From assembly GCA_023678885.1 (NCBI GenBank), contig CM043001.1:4908001-4972000 (forward strand): 64,000 nucleotides of DNA, in the 5' to 3' direction. Of the stretch, positions 12,703-22,949 are shown piece after piece. The notes under the pieces were generated by a model. That model was not told where the DNA came from. It was given only the letters and a program-made list of their open reading frames with translations, and did not search any database. Position 1 is the stretch's first letter, and every line of letters starts with the position of its first letter. Made by a program: the position numbers and the translations under genes. This DNA comes from Pogostemon cablin (Eukaryota; Streptophyta; Magnoliopsida; Lamiales; Lamiaceae).

Positions 12703-13203
12703 ATGCAAACGAGGTCAAGGGGGACACAATCGGAGCCTATTAACTTGAAAATAGAACAAACTTTTTGAAGAAGAAGAAAGGAGAAAAAATCAAACAAGAG
12801 TGATCTAATGGAGAATTTTCAAGGTGATAATCATGTGGATATAGAGCATGATGAGGAAGGCGGACAAAATATGCAAGTGCAAGACAACGCACAAGTACCT
12901 CAATTCAATGCCAACCCTCCTCAACATGCCTATCAAAATTTTGGAGCTATAAACAATCAAGCTTTACTTCAACAAATGGTGCAACAAGCTCTAATCCAAC
13001 AAGGCATTCCACAAGCTTATGCTCCTCCTCAACAAGCGTATGTGCCACCACCACCACCTCCGGTGCAACATGGAATTCATAATGAACAAAGGGTGATTCG
13101 GGATTTCTTTATGCCGAGGGCCATACCACATATGATGGGCCCACCAATCAATACCAACAACTTTGAAATTAAAGCGGGCTTGATTTCTATGGTGAGAGAC
13201 TAA
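12703..13203 (+). pseudogene. Element G gag, N-terminal piece
   Basis: The gag start is probably the ATG at 12703 (MQTRSR), in frame with the better-preserved stretch from 12808 (MENFQGDNHVD). A TGA lies between them where element E keeps CGA. The piece is Gln/Pro-rich with a run of six prolines (near 13,045). It is cut at 13,203 by the insertion of element D; the last bases ACTAA are the target duplication. The gene resumes at 36,147 and again at 46,542. Confidence 0.82.
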
Positions 13204-14845
13204 TGATGAGCATTTTCTCAACACACAAAATTATCCCCAAGTATAAAGGATATCAATTGTAGTTTCAATAGGCAACCAAGTGATTATCGAACCCAAGGGA
13301 CGGATGATTAGCAATCTAATTATATTCTAATTAACTAAGATTATGTTGACAAATTAGATTTGGTTTGGTTACAAAACTAGATAACGTATAATTGAAATAG
13401 CAAAGTAAATAATCAAGCAATAGAGAAAATTCGATTGTGATCAAGTAAGTAATTAAGTAGTCCTTCAGGTCATCTAGTTTTACTTATTAATTTCCTTTCC
13501 ATATGTTGATGTCCGAATTTGCCTTGTGGTTTATGGAAGCATCACTAAACCATGCAAGTTTACTCTATAGACACAAGCAAACAAGCGTATGACATGTGTG
13601 AATATCCTCGGAGCAAGAGATATACTTTACCCCCCTTTCTAGGTACTATCATAATCAATTATTTCCCGTGCACTTAGTACTCTAACCCGATTTGATCTCC
13701 CTTTTTAGGTACTATAAAGTTATACTCTTTATCCTACTTATTAACCCGAATATGATTCAATTAACAAGTATCTATATAAGATAGTTCTAATAAGACTTCG
13801 AAATTCCTTCACTTAGAATTATAACATGTAATCCTGCTCAGCGGTGAACGTACTCAATCAATAACCAAGAGATGTATTCAGACTCTACATAACAGTTAAT
13901 GATGCACAAAACGACCGTGAGTATGAATTAAAAAGGCACAATCTTATATAAAATAAATCACAAGTAGTGTTGTACGGAGTTTACACATGGAAATTCAATT
14001 AACTCATAAAACTTTCATAACCCTAGAACTACCGGGGTGGTTCTAGCCCATGACTGATCTAGGAACAATCATGGTTGATTGGTATAATCTTACTTGACGC
14101 ACCAGACGAACCTCTCTTCACGATCCTTTCGGATGATGGTAGGGTTTCGGTGGTGGATGGATGATAAATGATTGTATCCCATATTTCTCCTGCAAAAGCT
14201 CTTCTTTTATACTCATGGGACCTCCTTATGGTCTTAGGGTGGGCCTTTGCTTGAAGCACAAGTCAAATTTGGTAAAAGACATCCGAAATTACCATAAATA
14301 GCAGCAGCGAACATCCGCTCGACCATGCCTTGAAAGTCAAGCAAGGCCTCGAACTTGAGCAACTGGTCGAGCAAGCTCACTGGACAATTTCAAACATTCT
14401 GCTCGATCAGTCTTCTCTGCTCGACCAAACCAATGTTGGCCGAGCAACACTTTCAAGTCAAACAAACTCTCTGTATGATTTTCACATTCTGCTCAACCTC
14501 TGCTCGACCAAGATGATTATGATCGAGCAGCACCTCTAAGTCGAGCTAGCTCTCTAGATGGATTTGCACAATCTGCTCGACTTGGCCTCCTTATTCGACC
14601 AAAGCAATAGAGGTCGAGCACGGCCTTGAACTCGAGCTGTCTTCGAAACTTGCCTAAAAAATTGTGTCTTCTAATTCCGAGCATTCTACACCTATTTTTC
14701 TCTACAAATATGCTCAAAACAACCTTACCAACCTCCAATGCATGGCTTCTCCGTAAACAACCTGATTCATCTCAATAATAGACCAAATTATACCCTCTTT
14801 CCACACGAATCGCAGTCTATAATACGTGAATTTTCACTCTCATCG
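13204..14845 (-). repeat. Element D, 3' LTR
   Basis: This 1642-bp LTR matches 34,492-36,141 throughout. On the plus strand it begins TGATGAGC and ends CTCATCG (CTCATCA expected). The U3 part at about 14,310-14,640 is packed with CTCGACCA/TGGTCGAGCA motifs in both orientations. A TATA-like TTTTATA lies near 14,200 on the minus strand. Confidence 0.9.
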
Positions 14846-16185
14846 AACCCCCAAACTTACATGTTACTCGTCCCGAGGCAACGACAACCAAAATAGTACA
14901 GAGAGTGTAATCACGAGATCAAGCACAACCTATCCTAACAAATGTAATTATATCAACTCAAAACATGCAACCTCATACCTTTCATTCACGCAAAACATCA
15001 ATCAATCACAATACCTCTACGAGTGCTAAGTCATCTAGCTCATTGGTAATTGTTTATTCTCTCCCTCTCGAGTGTAAAAGATGTACACTTATTTGGATAA
15101 TATATATACTCAAATTCAATTCATATACTCACGTAACCATAAGCTTGACAAAGGTCTCAAAAATCCATCTATAATCGACTCAACTCTAGGATCACAAAGG
15201 ACGTGCTTCAAGGTTGTAATGTTGGCTCTTTGGTAAAGGTGGAAGAATATAGATAAGTGACTAACTCTACTAGTAAAGAATTACCTTGGTATATTGCTTT
15301 TCAGTTGCTCCCTTCTTCACTTCTTAGTCCTCTTAACGGACACGTTCATACGCCATTCCTCCATCTTTACTTTGATCGACCTTTCACATTAAACTACCAA
15401 TTCCGGTGTTCTTCAAGTATAAGGGTACCAGTATCAGGCACTACCCTCTCTAGTATTCGGGATACCGGTTTCAGGCACAATCCCTTGCAAGATTTAACCT
15501 CTTGTCTCTCGAATCTGATTTCACCAAATCTCTCCTTCTATTCCTCTTGAAAACTTCATAGAGCATTCATCTACCTCTACTCTTTACTAGTAAAAGGTGT
15601 TCAAGGCTTAAAAGGTAAACGATTCATTATCAAGGCTTGCCAAAGAAAAAGCTTAAAGGCTCAAAAAGGACTTCCAATGATAATCATATAATAAGGTAGG
15701 ATTAATTTGGCTAAGTAACTTAATTAACAATAATGGCCTAAGATCATTTCCTAGCATCTATCAATTATAGATCACACAAGACTCCAGGTCAAGTTCTAGA
15801 ATACGAGTATACAAACAACTCTCAAGAATAAACTATCATGCGTATAGCACGATCAACAAGGCTCAAATCCTCACATGATTAATAGAATCCTAAGCACTCT
15901 TAAAAGCATGCAATCAATATTAATTTCCTATGAACTACAAGTAAGAATCGAACATGATTGTCATCAATAAATCAACATGCATCAAAATAAGGCACATGAA
16001 TAACATGAATGATCCTCATCACTGAATAATTCCAAAACACATCCATTTACCATCCTCCATTATCATTATTATCAGTACATGCCACTCACACATGAATCAA
16101 ACACTAACCCACAACAATCTCCACCTTTAAAGTGTAAAAGAGAAAGAGGATGAGAAGAATCAGAAAAATAAAAGACCTGGTAACT
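14846..16185 (-). other. Element D polypurine tract and 3' noncoding region
   Basis: The minus strand reads GTAAGTTTGGGGGTT immediately before the LTR (14,846-14,860). Upstream of it in the element are two tandem stem-loops: 15,423-15,446 (stem GGGTA/TACCC) and 15,459-15,484 (stem GGGAT/ATCCC), with a shared loop core GTGCCTGA. A conserved block CTTTACCAAAGAGCC lies at 15,213-15,241. All of these recur in F. No gene is seen. Confidence 0.75.
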
Positions 16186-17770
16186 CTACTCCTCCGAAGC
16201 ATCATCATCCCCATCATCCTCATCACTTCTCTCTTCACGCCAACGATCAAATGCCCTGTGGAGATTACTGATATTCCAAGCCATTAAGCGCTCACGGTCT
16301 TGCAACTGCCTTAACCGACCATCCATCGTATCATAGCGTGCATTAAGTGCGGCATAGTTGGTATTCGCAAGCGCCAGCTGCCTGTTCATTTTTTGTTGGT
16401 TCGCATTGAGTGTGGCGAAGTGCTCGTGCATCAATCAAAATTGCTCCCAATAAAACTAATCCTAGGCCACCCAATAATCTTGCTGCGGCTGCAACTGTGG
16501 TGGTTGCTCGAAAAACTTCTACTCAAGTGGTTGTTGAGGCTGTACCGGAGGCATATCCTTCTGATAATTAAAAACAGGTGGTGGTTGTGGCTCCTCCTCT
16601 TCGAAATCAGCCAGGTCTCTGATCAAAATCATGTCCTCATCTAACCCGATTCTATGCTCACGCAACTTAGCTAGCAATCTCCAATTACCTCTTCCCAAGC
16701 AAGTCTCCGAGATCACTATGTGCTCCGTAGTATTCATCAACAAGTTATTGTTGTTCCTCACAGTGGTAAGATCAGTTATCACTAACGGAAATTGAAGTGT
16801 TCGAGGCTCCTTCCCTCGGATGAACATCCAGTATCATCTGCTCGCTCAATCAGCCTCATCCTCACACATGATGTCAAGATCAAGTCCGGATCACCTTGAA
16901 TTGGATCGTACCTACTCAACTCAATCCTATAATGCTCCACTATAATGGTGATCAGGCCTCCGATGTTTATTCTCTGAAATCCATGCGTTGTGAACTTGTA
17001 AAGCTGATGGAAAAAGTAGGCTGCTACATTGAAGCGAACTCCATTTAGCATGCACCATAAACATAGAGCTCCCCTCTCGGAATACAGCTTCCTTCGGACC
17101 TTGCAAACAACGTGTTCCCTAAAATTCGATCCATGTAAGCAATCATGGGGTTGCGAATGAAAGCAATCTTGGAAGAATTCGAATTATAGTTCTCATTCCT
17201 CCCCTTAATAGCTCTCCAGAACACATCGGGTTTGAACTCATCACTCTCCGTTCCAACCACGTTCTCATAGCCAATTATCTCATTAAACTCTCAAGCCCAC
17301 ATAGTCTGCTCTTGTCCACCTATTTACATCCGAATACCATACGGAACATATCCATCACCATGCTCAACTCTCAGCGTGCATAAGACCTCCGCAGTAATGT
17401 GAAAGTACGTCTTCCTCTTCATCTCCATGAATCTTGTGATGCCCACTTGATTAAACATACAACGAATGTCATTGATAATGTTCATGTCCATCATGGCACG
17501 ATCATCTTGATACATAGTCCTTCTTATCTTTTGAGATATTGCATTCCAAAGCTCCTTTTTCTCTTCCCAATCTCCAATCTTAATCCCAAAATCTGCTGGC
17601 CCCCTTTTATCTAGCCTCCTTTTATCCATCTTGATTTTCTTGACTATCTCTCTCAACGGGGATGACTTATTTCCCTTCCTCTTTGAAGAAGAGGCAATCT
17701 CTTTTCCTACAAAGTTATACTTCAATACACAACCATAAGAGATGAACAATACCAAGCCTATGTCTAACAT
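16186..17770 (-). pseudogene. Element D ATHILA ORF-1-like gene
   Basis: Four overlapping open stretches on the minus strand (17,770-17,324; 17,260-17,045; 17,051-16,782; 16,827-16,186) read as one frameshifted protein. The central part resembles the ATHILA ORF-1 family (Pfam ATHILA): the blocks NPMIAYMDRILGNTLFAR and the later RINIGGLITIIVEHY fit its pattern. The C-terminus is a heptad-like coiled stretch (LNANQQKMNRQLA) ending in an acidic tail, SDEDDGDDDASEE. The gene sits behind pol, in the position of the env-like gene of some Athila elements. I see no clear membrane segment, so an envelope role is not supported. The family call is from memory of the pattern. Confidence 0.65.
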
Positions 17771-19283
17771 GAATCCTACTCAAGACTTCAAATTCATGTA
17801 TCCAATTCAACTCAATTTCAAGTGTTTATGAATCACAATTGAACTCTAAACCAACACTTTCAATCAAGAATTTCAAGATTAAATTAATCTAACACTATTC
17901 CATACCAACCATCCTATCAATTCCACACAAAATTTCACCAACTCAGCTCTTTAAACATGCTCACATTCCTCCCTCAATTGCATCACAACAATACCCAAAT
18001 TCAATGAGCCCATATGTATAATTAGAAATTAAACCAAAGCCAATGCTTCATACAACATCAATTTCACAAAAATTCCACAATGCAATGTAGAACAATTCAT
18101 GAAAATTTCAAATGCAATTTCGAATAGGAACTTCAACAATTCAACAACAAATCTACCCAAGACTAGCATGAATCCACTTACCCATTCTTCACTAAGCATT
18201 ATCAACACAATTCATGAGTAAAAATGAGAAGAAAACATACCTTTGCTTGTCATGGTGTTCGTGTGGTGAAGACAACGAAAATAACCCCCAAAAATTCAAA
18301 TCTAGCCCTAAATCGGACTTGAGAACACTCAAATTCAGATGTGAAAGTGTGTGGAATGGAGGATTAAAATGTAGGAAATAGATTGGGAGGAAGAACTTAC
18401 ATTTATGGTGGTGCTCGAGAAAGGGTGATGGATGTGTGTGTCGAACAGAATGAAAATATCACCTTTTAAAAACTGCTCCAGACTCTGTTCGACCTTAGCT
18501 CGACTTGTGAGGAATAGTCGAACAGGGTCCGTAGGTGGAGCAACGTATAAAAATAGTTCTCTATTTTGCCCTGACTTGCTTGACCTCAGTTCGATTTTCA
18601 GATATTGGTCGAACAACACGATCAAAGTTGAGCAACCCTACTGGACAAATTTCACATTTTGCTCGATCTCCTCTCAACTTTGCTAGAAAAGTCGAGTAAA
18701 CACCACTTGGTCGAGTAACTCTACTGCAAGTTTTGTGCACTTTGCTCGACCATTGATCAACTTTCGCTTGACTTTCAAGTCTTGGTCGAACAACCTATGT
18801 TTAGTCGAACAAAGTCTCTGTAATTTTTGTTCACTTTGCTCGACCGTTGCTCGACTACAACATCTTGGTCGAGCTGCAAGGTTCAAGTCGAACAACCTCT
18901 CTAGAAGAATTCTGCATTTCTTTCGACCATTGCTCGATCAAATAGCTTGGTCAAACAACTCTCCTGAAAGTCGAACAACCTCTCGAACTTCTTAAACTTC
19001 GTACCCTTCTCGGATTTCCCTGCAACATTCAACTCTAGGACAACATCAAGTATCAGGATATCCAAAAATTAAGCTGGAGAAACTCTTTTAAACCATATAA
19101 CATCAGGTATAACTCCGCAATGACACTAAAAAGCAACACACCACTGAACACTAGGCAAATTGCAAAAAATCTTTGCATCAAAACCGGCTAAAGTTTTAAT
19201 ATACCGCAAAAAATCAACTCCCCTAGCAAACGTTACAAAGAAAAAATCATATTCTCCGCGCTATGATGAGGTAAGTACATCAC
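17771..19283 (-). other. Element D spacer with CTCGACCA motif array
   Basis: This noncoding spacer separates integrase from the ATHILA-like gene. The part at about 18,475-18,990 is an array of TTCGACC, CTCGACC, GTCGAAC and GTCGAGC words, the same vocabulary as the D LTRs. The reading frames across it are by-products of the repeats. No gene is seen in 17,771-18,470. Confidence 0.7.
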
Positions 19284-19327
19284 ACCCCCCAAACTTAGTA
19301 GAATCTATAGTGAAAACTAAGTTTGCA
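19284..19327 (-). other. Element D stem-loop with polypurine-like arm
   Basis: On the minus strand CAAACTTAG pairs with CTAAGTTTG (9 bp) around an 18-base loop, and the 3' arm continues into GGGGGG. It lies shortly after the integrase stop. The same structure occurs at the equivalent place in F (same stem) and in A, E and G (stem CAAACTTAA/TTAAGTTTG). Confidence 0.65.
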
Positions 19328-19470
19328 AAGAGATGTAATTTCCGAATAATAAGCACGTCAAATATAAAAATTTCTCACTCACACCAATGAAATTAAAGCA
19401 ATAAAACGGGAGGAAAAAGCTCCCCAACAGGCACTCATGTTTAACATCGGAGAGTCACGACGGTACCACT

Positions 19471-20849
19471 CTAGTGCAAGGTATCCTCAAAGATGACACA
19501 AGCATCATCCGGCGACTTGTAATGCTTCAAACGATGCCCATTCGCCGTTATAATGTCTCCATCTTTATCCATCAACTCAAAACTCCCCCCTCCGCAGGCT
19601 CTATGGATAATGAACGGCCCCGTCCACTTCGATTTCAATTTCTCTGCGAAGAGCTTCTAGCGAGAGTTAAAAAGTAATGCCTCATCACCTTGATTAAACT
19701 CCTTGTAAGAGATCATTGAATCATGCCATTTCTTCATTCTCTCCTTAAAAATCTCCGAGTTCTTGTAAGCTCAATTCCTGAACTCATCTAATTGATTGAT
19801 ATGAGTCATTCTCAAATCTTTTTGATCCTTGAGAGACAAATTCAAACTCCTCAATGCCTAAAAAGCTTTGTGCTGGATCTCTACGGGCAAGTGGCACGGC
19901 TTCCCTTAGATAATTTGATACGGTGGCATATCCAACACCATCTTATAAGTAGTTCGGAATCCCCACAAAACATCATCAAGTTTCACAACCCAATCCTTCC
20001 TATTGATTCTGACTATCTTCTCCAAAATTTGCTTCACTTGTTGGTTGGAGACTTCAGCTTGCCCATTCGCTTGAGGGTGATAGGGTATAGTAACCCTATG
20101 CTTAACTCCATAATCTTTAAACACCTTTTCAAGAGGCTTATTGATGAAGTGAGTCCCTCCATCACTCACTAGTGCTCTAGAAACTTCATAGCGGGCAAAA
20201 ATATGTTTCTTTAAGAAAGATAACGCAGTTCTTGAATCATTCACACGAGTGGGAATGGCTTCCACCCACTTAGAAACATAATCCACTGCTAAAAGGATGT
20301 AGAGAAATCCATTAGATGAGGGAAAATGCCCCATAAAATCGATCCCCCATACATCGAAGATCTCAACAACAATGCTCGGCTGAAGTGGCATCTCATCCCT
20401 CCTACTTATGTTCCCCATCATTTGATATCTATCGCATGTCGCCACATAGGTTTATAATCTTTAAACAAGGTAGGCCAATAAAGAGCAGATTGAAGTACCT
20501 TCGCTGCCGTCTTTTGAGCTCCAAAATGCCCCCGTTAGGTTGTGCATGGCAAAAATCAAGAACGCTCTCCATCTCTATCTCAGGTACACACCTACGGACA
20601 ATGGAATCTATACATATCTTGTAGACAAACGGATCATACCATATAAATGTCTCAACATCCCGCTTGAATTTCGCAAGTTGATATCGGTTGAGATCTCTCG
20701 GGATTTCTCCTACGGTTCATATAATCCGCATACCATGGATCCATCCCTTGGGCAGCCACTACACATGCTCTTTTAGCTCCTTCAATAAACACTGCCATTA
20801 TCTTCTCATCCGGGAACATCTCCTCTATGTACTCGAAAGAACCATCACA
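19471..20849 (-). pseudogene. Element D integrase (3' part of pol)
   Basis: This is a Ty3/gypsy integrase, continued from the RNase H end at 29,834 across inserted element F. The N-terminal zinc-binding region is degraded: CDRYQMMGN has Tyr where CDRCQ-type motifs have Cys. The catalytic core (20,445-19,906) keeps all three acidic residues, in DVWGIDFMGHFP, VSDGGTHF and QAEVSNQQ. The C-terminal part runs to FELMDKDGD and NGHRLKHY, a typical Athila integrase end, and stops at 19,471. Several stops interrupt 20,445-20,849 and 19,900-19,700. It would have joined element DNA to the host genome; it is no longer functional. Confidence 0.85.
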
Positions 20850-20854
20850 GTGCT

Positions 20855-22831
20855 TGTTGAGAGTGGAATTTCACGTATTTTAGGCCTCACATTACACCGT
20901 TTTCGATAGAATGTGGCCATGATTTTATATAGAATGACATGGTTTTCATATCTTGCATAATTAAGATGCTACTAAGGTGTTTTGTTGAGTTTTGAAGGGT
21001 AAAACATGATCAAAAGTTCAAAGTTGGAATGAGGAGTGAAAGTGAGAAGGAATGCTGAAAATACAGTCCATGTTGCACAAATTTCTGTATTTTTATAGAA
21101 GTCCAAATTGATCATATGATATATGGTTGGAAAGCAACAGAAGAGAGGGTCGTTTTGACGTAAAGAACACCTCAATTGGATTTCAAACGAGAAAGTTATG
21201 ATCAAAGTGCTATCATCGCGCATGCTGTACCGAGCAGCCACTTTGTATGACTTTTTACATATTCAAATGTTAGAGTTTCTGAGAGTTCTTTATATGGATA
21301 GAATGCCAAGGAAAAGAGGAACGCGTGAGCGCAAAAATCATTCAAATTGGAGTCCGTATGAAGAAGTTATGCTCAAAACGGTGAAGTCGCGCAGTGCAAT
21401 CTCCGCAGCTCGGGAGGCCGCTCGGCTCGAGCGGGACCAACTTTGTGCGAATTTCCAGCCGAGTGGGGTGCCCTCAGAACCTAAACGACGTTCCCGTTTC
21501 ACCCATATGCTGCTCGGCAGGTTTGGGGGCCGCTCGGCCATGAGCTCGGCCCGAGCAAGGTGCCGAGCGGCCCAAAATCGGGCCCAGACGAGACATGTTC
21601 GATGCAGCAGCGTATATATACCCTCAAGTCGCGATTCTGAAGCAGATTCGTCGCGAAAACAGCCCTGCATCCATCTTAGAAACAATTAGGGAGATCGAGA
21701 CGTCAATCGGAGAGAGCCCAGCCATAAACCATCATCAATCCACACTCCTTTCATACCCATATCAGATTACAACCTGATTCCACCATCCATCCAATTCCAC
21801 AAGGGTTCCAAGTGCTAATCGAGGGAGAATCAAGCAATTGAAGAGACGGAGAAGGAACGTGAGATTGCTCCTACACTAGGGTTTCACAATTCTTATCTAT
21901 TCCTTTCTATTGCTTTGATTATTGTTATGAATTGCTTAGCCATGAGGATTGCTTGTAATCTCATGGGCTAATTTCCTATACAGTTCTAGGGTTTGATGGA
22001 TTGGTTTAATTGATTAGGGGATTTAGACCAAAGATTGGGATTTTATGCAGTTGAGCTTTTGATTTTACTTATTTTATTAAGACATGCTTTTCTGCTTCGT
22101 AACGTCTTCATAATATATTCATGACATCCGCTATAATGCTTGGATTATTGTGTTAGCTTGTGTGCGTTCATGATTGGTATTGTCTATCTGTTAGGGATTA
22201 GAGTAGCTCCGCTATAAGCACTTTAATTTCATGAACTGGTTAATCAAATACTTGATTAGTTTAGTGGAACAATGCAATTAGACAATCAAGTAGGAAGTGA
22301 ATAGAACCTTGTAGTAATTCCAGAAAATATCTTGTTAGTCGAACTTACCATCCGGAGGTATTGTTGTTCGCTGGATTAGTATCCAGGAATAAGGCTTGGT
22401 AATATTTGCGCACCTTAGGATTTAAACCAGAGTATATTGTTAGCTTAGAATCGAATCATATTCGGTGGGATAACAGGTATATGTGGTTTATTTTCAGTGA
22501 AACTGCATGAATGAACAATCGTAAGTTTAATAACCCAAATTAATTGGTCTCTACCTGATACCTTAGAACTGTTCGTTATCTCTTGATTAGAAACTTGCTT
22601 TTATTTTATTTTATTGCTTTTAATTATTCTGCAATTTATTATTTAAGTATTTTAGTTAATTCGCAACAAAATATTGAAAATTGGTTACCTTATTCTGATT
22701 AAGCTAGTATAATTAGGAAATAAATAGTTAGCTGTCCCTTGGGTTCGATAATTTAACTTGGTCACTTACCGCTACAATTGATATCCTTCATACTTGGGGA
22801 TTAAATTATAGTGCGCAGAAAAAGCCTATCA
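20855..22831 (+). repeat. Element F, 5' LTR
   Basis: This LTR starts TGTTGAGAGTGGAATTTCAC and ends GCCTATCA. A TATA box TATATATA is at 21,613-21,620. Directly upstream, at about 21,400-21,590, is an array of GCTCGG/CCGAGC words. Reading frames in this stretch, on both strands, are repeat by-products. Confidence 0.95.
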
Positions 22832-22837
22832 AGTTTA

Positions 22838-22855
22838 TGGCGCCGTTGCCGGGGA
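22838..22855 (+). promoter_or_regulatory. Element F primer binding site (tRNA-Asp)
   Basis: TGGCGCCGTTGCCGGGGA is a perfect complement to the 3' end of plant tRNA-Asp(GUC) including CCA, six bases after the LTR. Confidence 0.92.
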
Positions 22856-22949
22856 CAGTTTTAATTATTTATTTTCTTGTATTACTTAGTTAATTAGAAT
22901 ATTTTCTTTGGAATTTAATTGTTTTACTTTGGATTTTTCTTGAAGTTGC

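Noticed and set aside
14310..14640. CRISPR-like regularly repeated short motifs
   Set aside because: Motifs occur in both orientations with irregular spacing inside a plant LTR; there is no leader or cas gene.
21198..21689. Frames on both strands in the F LTR (repeated at 28,296-28,691)
   Set aside because: They cover the GCTCGG/CCGAGC array upstream of the TATA box; both strands are open because of composition. They recur only because the LTR does.
22838..22855. tRNA-like sequence
   Set aside because: It is the complement of the tRNA-Asp 3' end only, a primer binding site; no cloverleaf follows.
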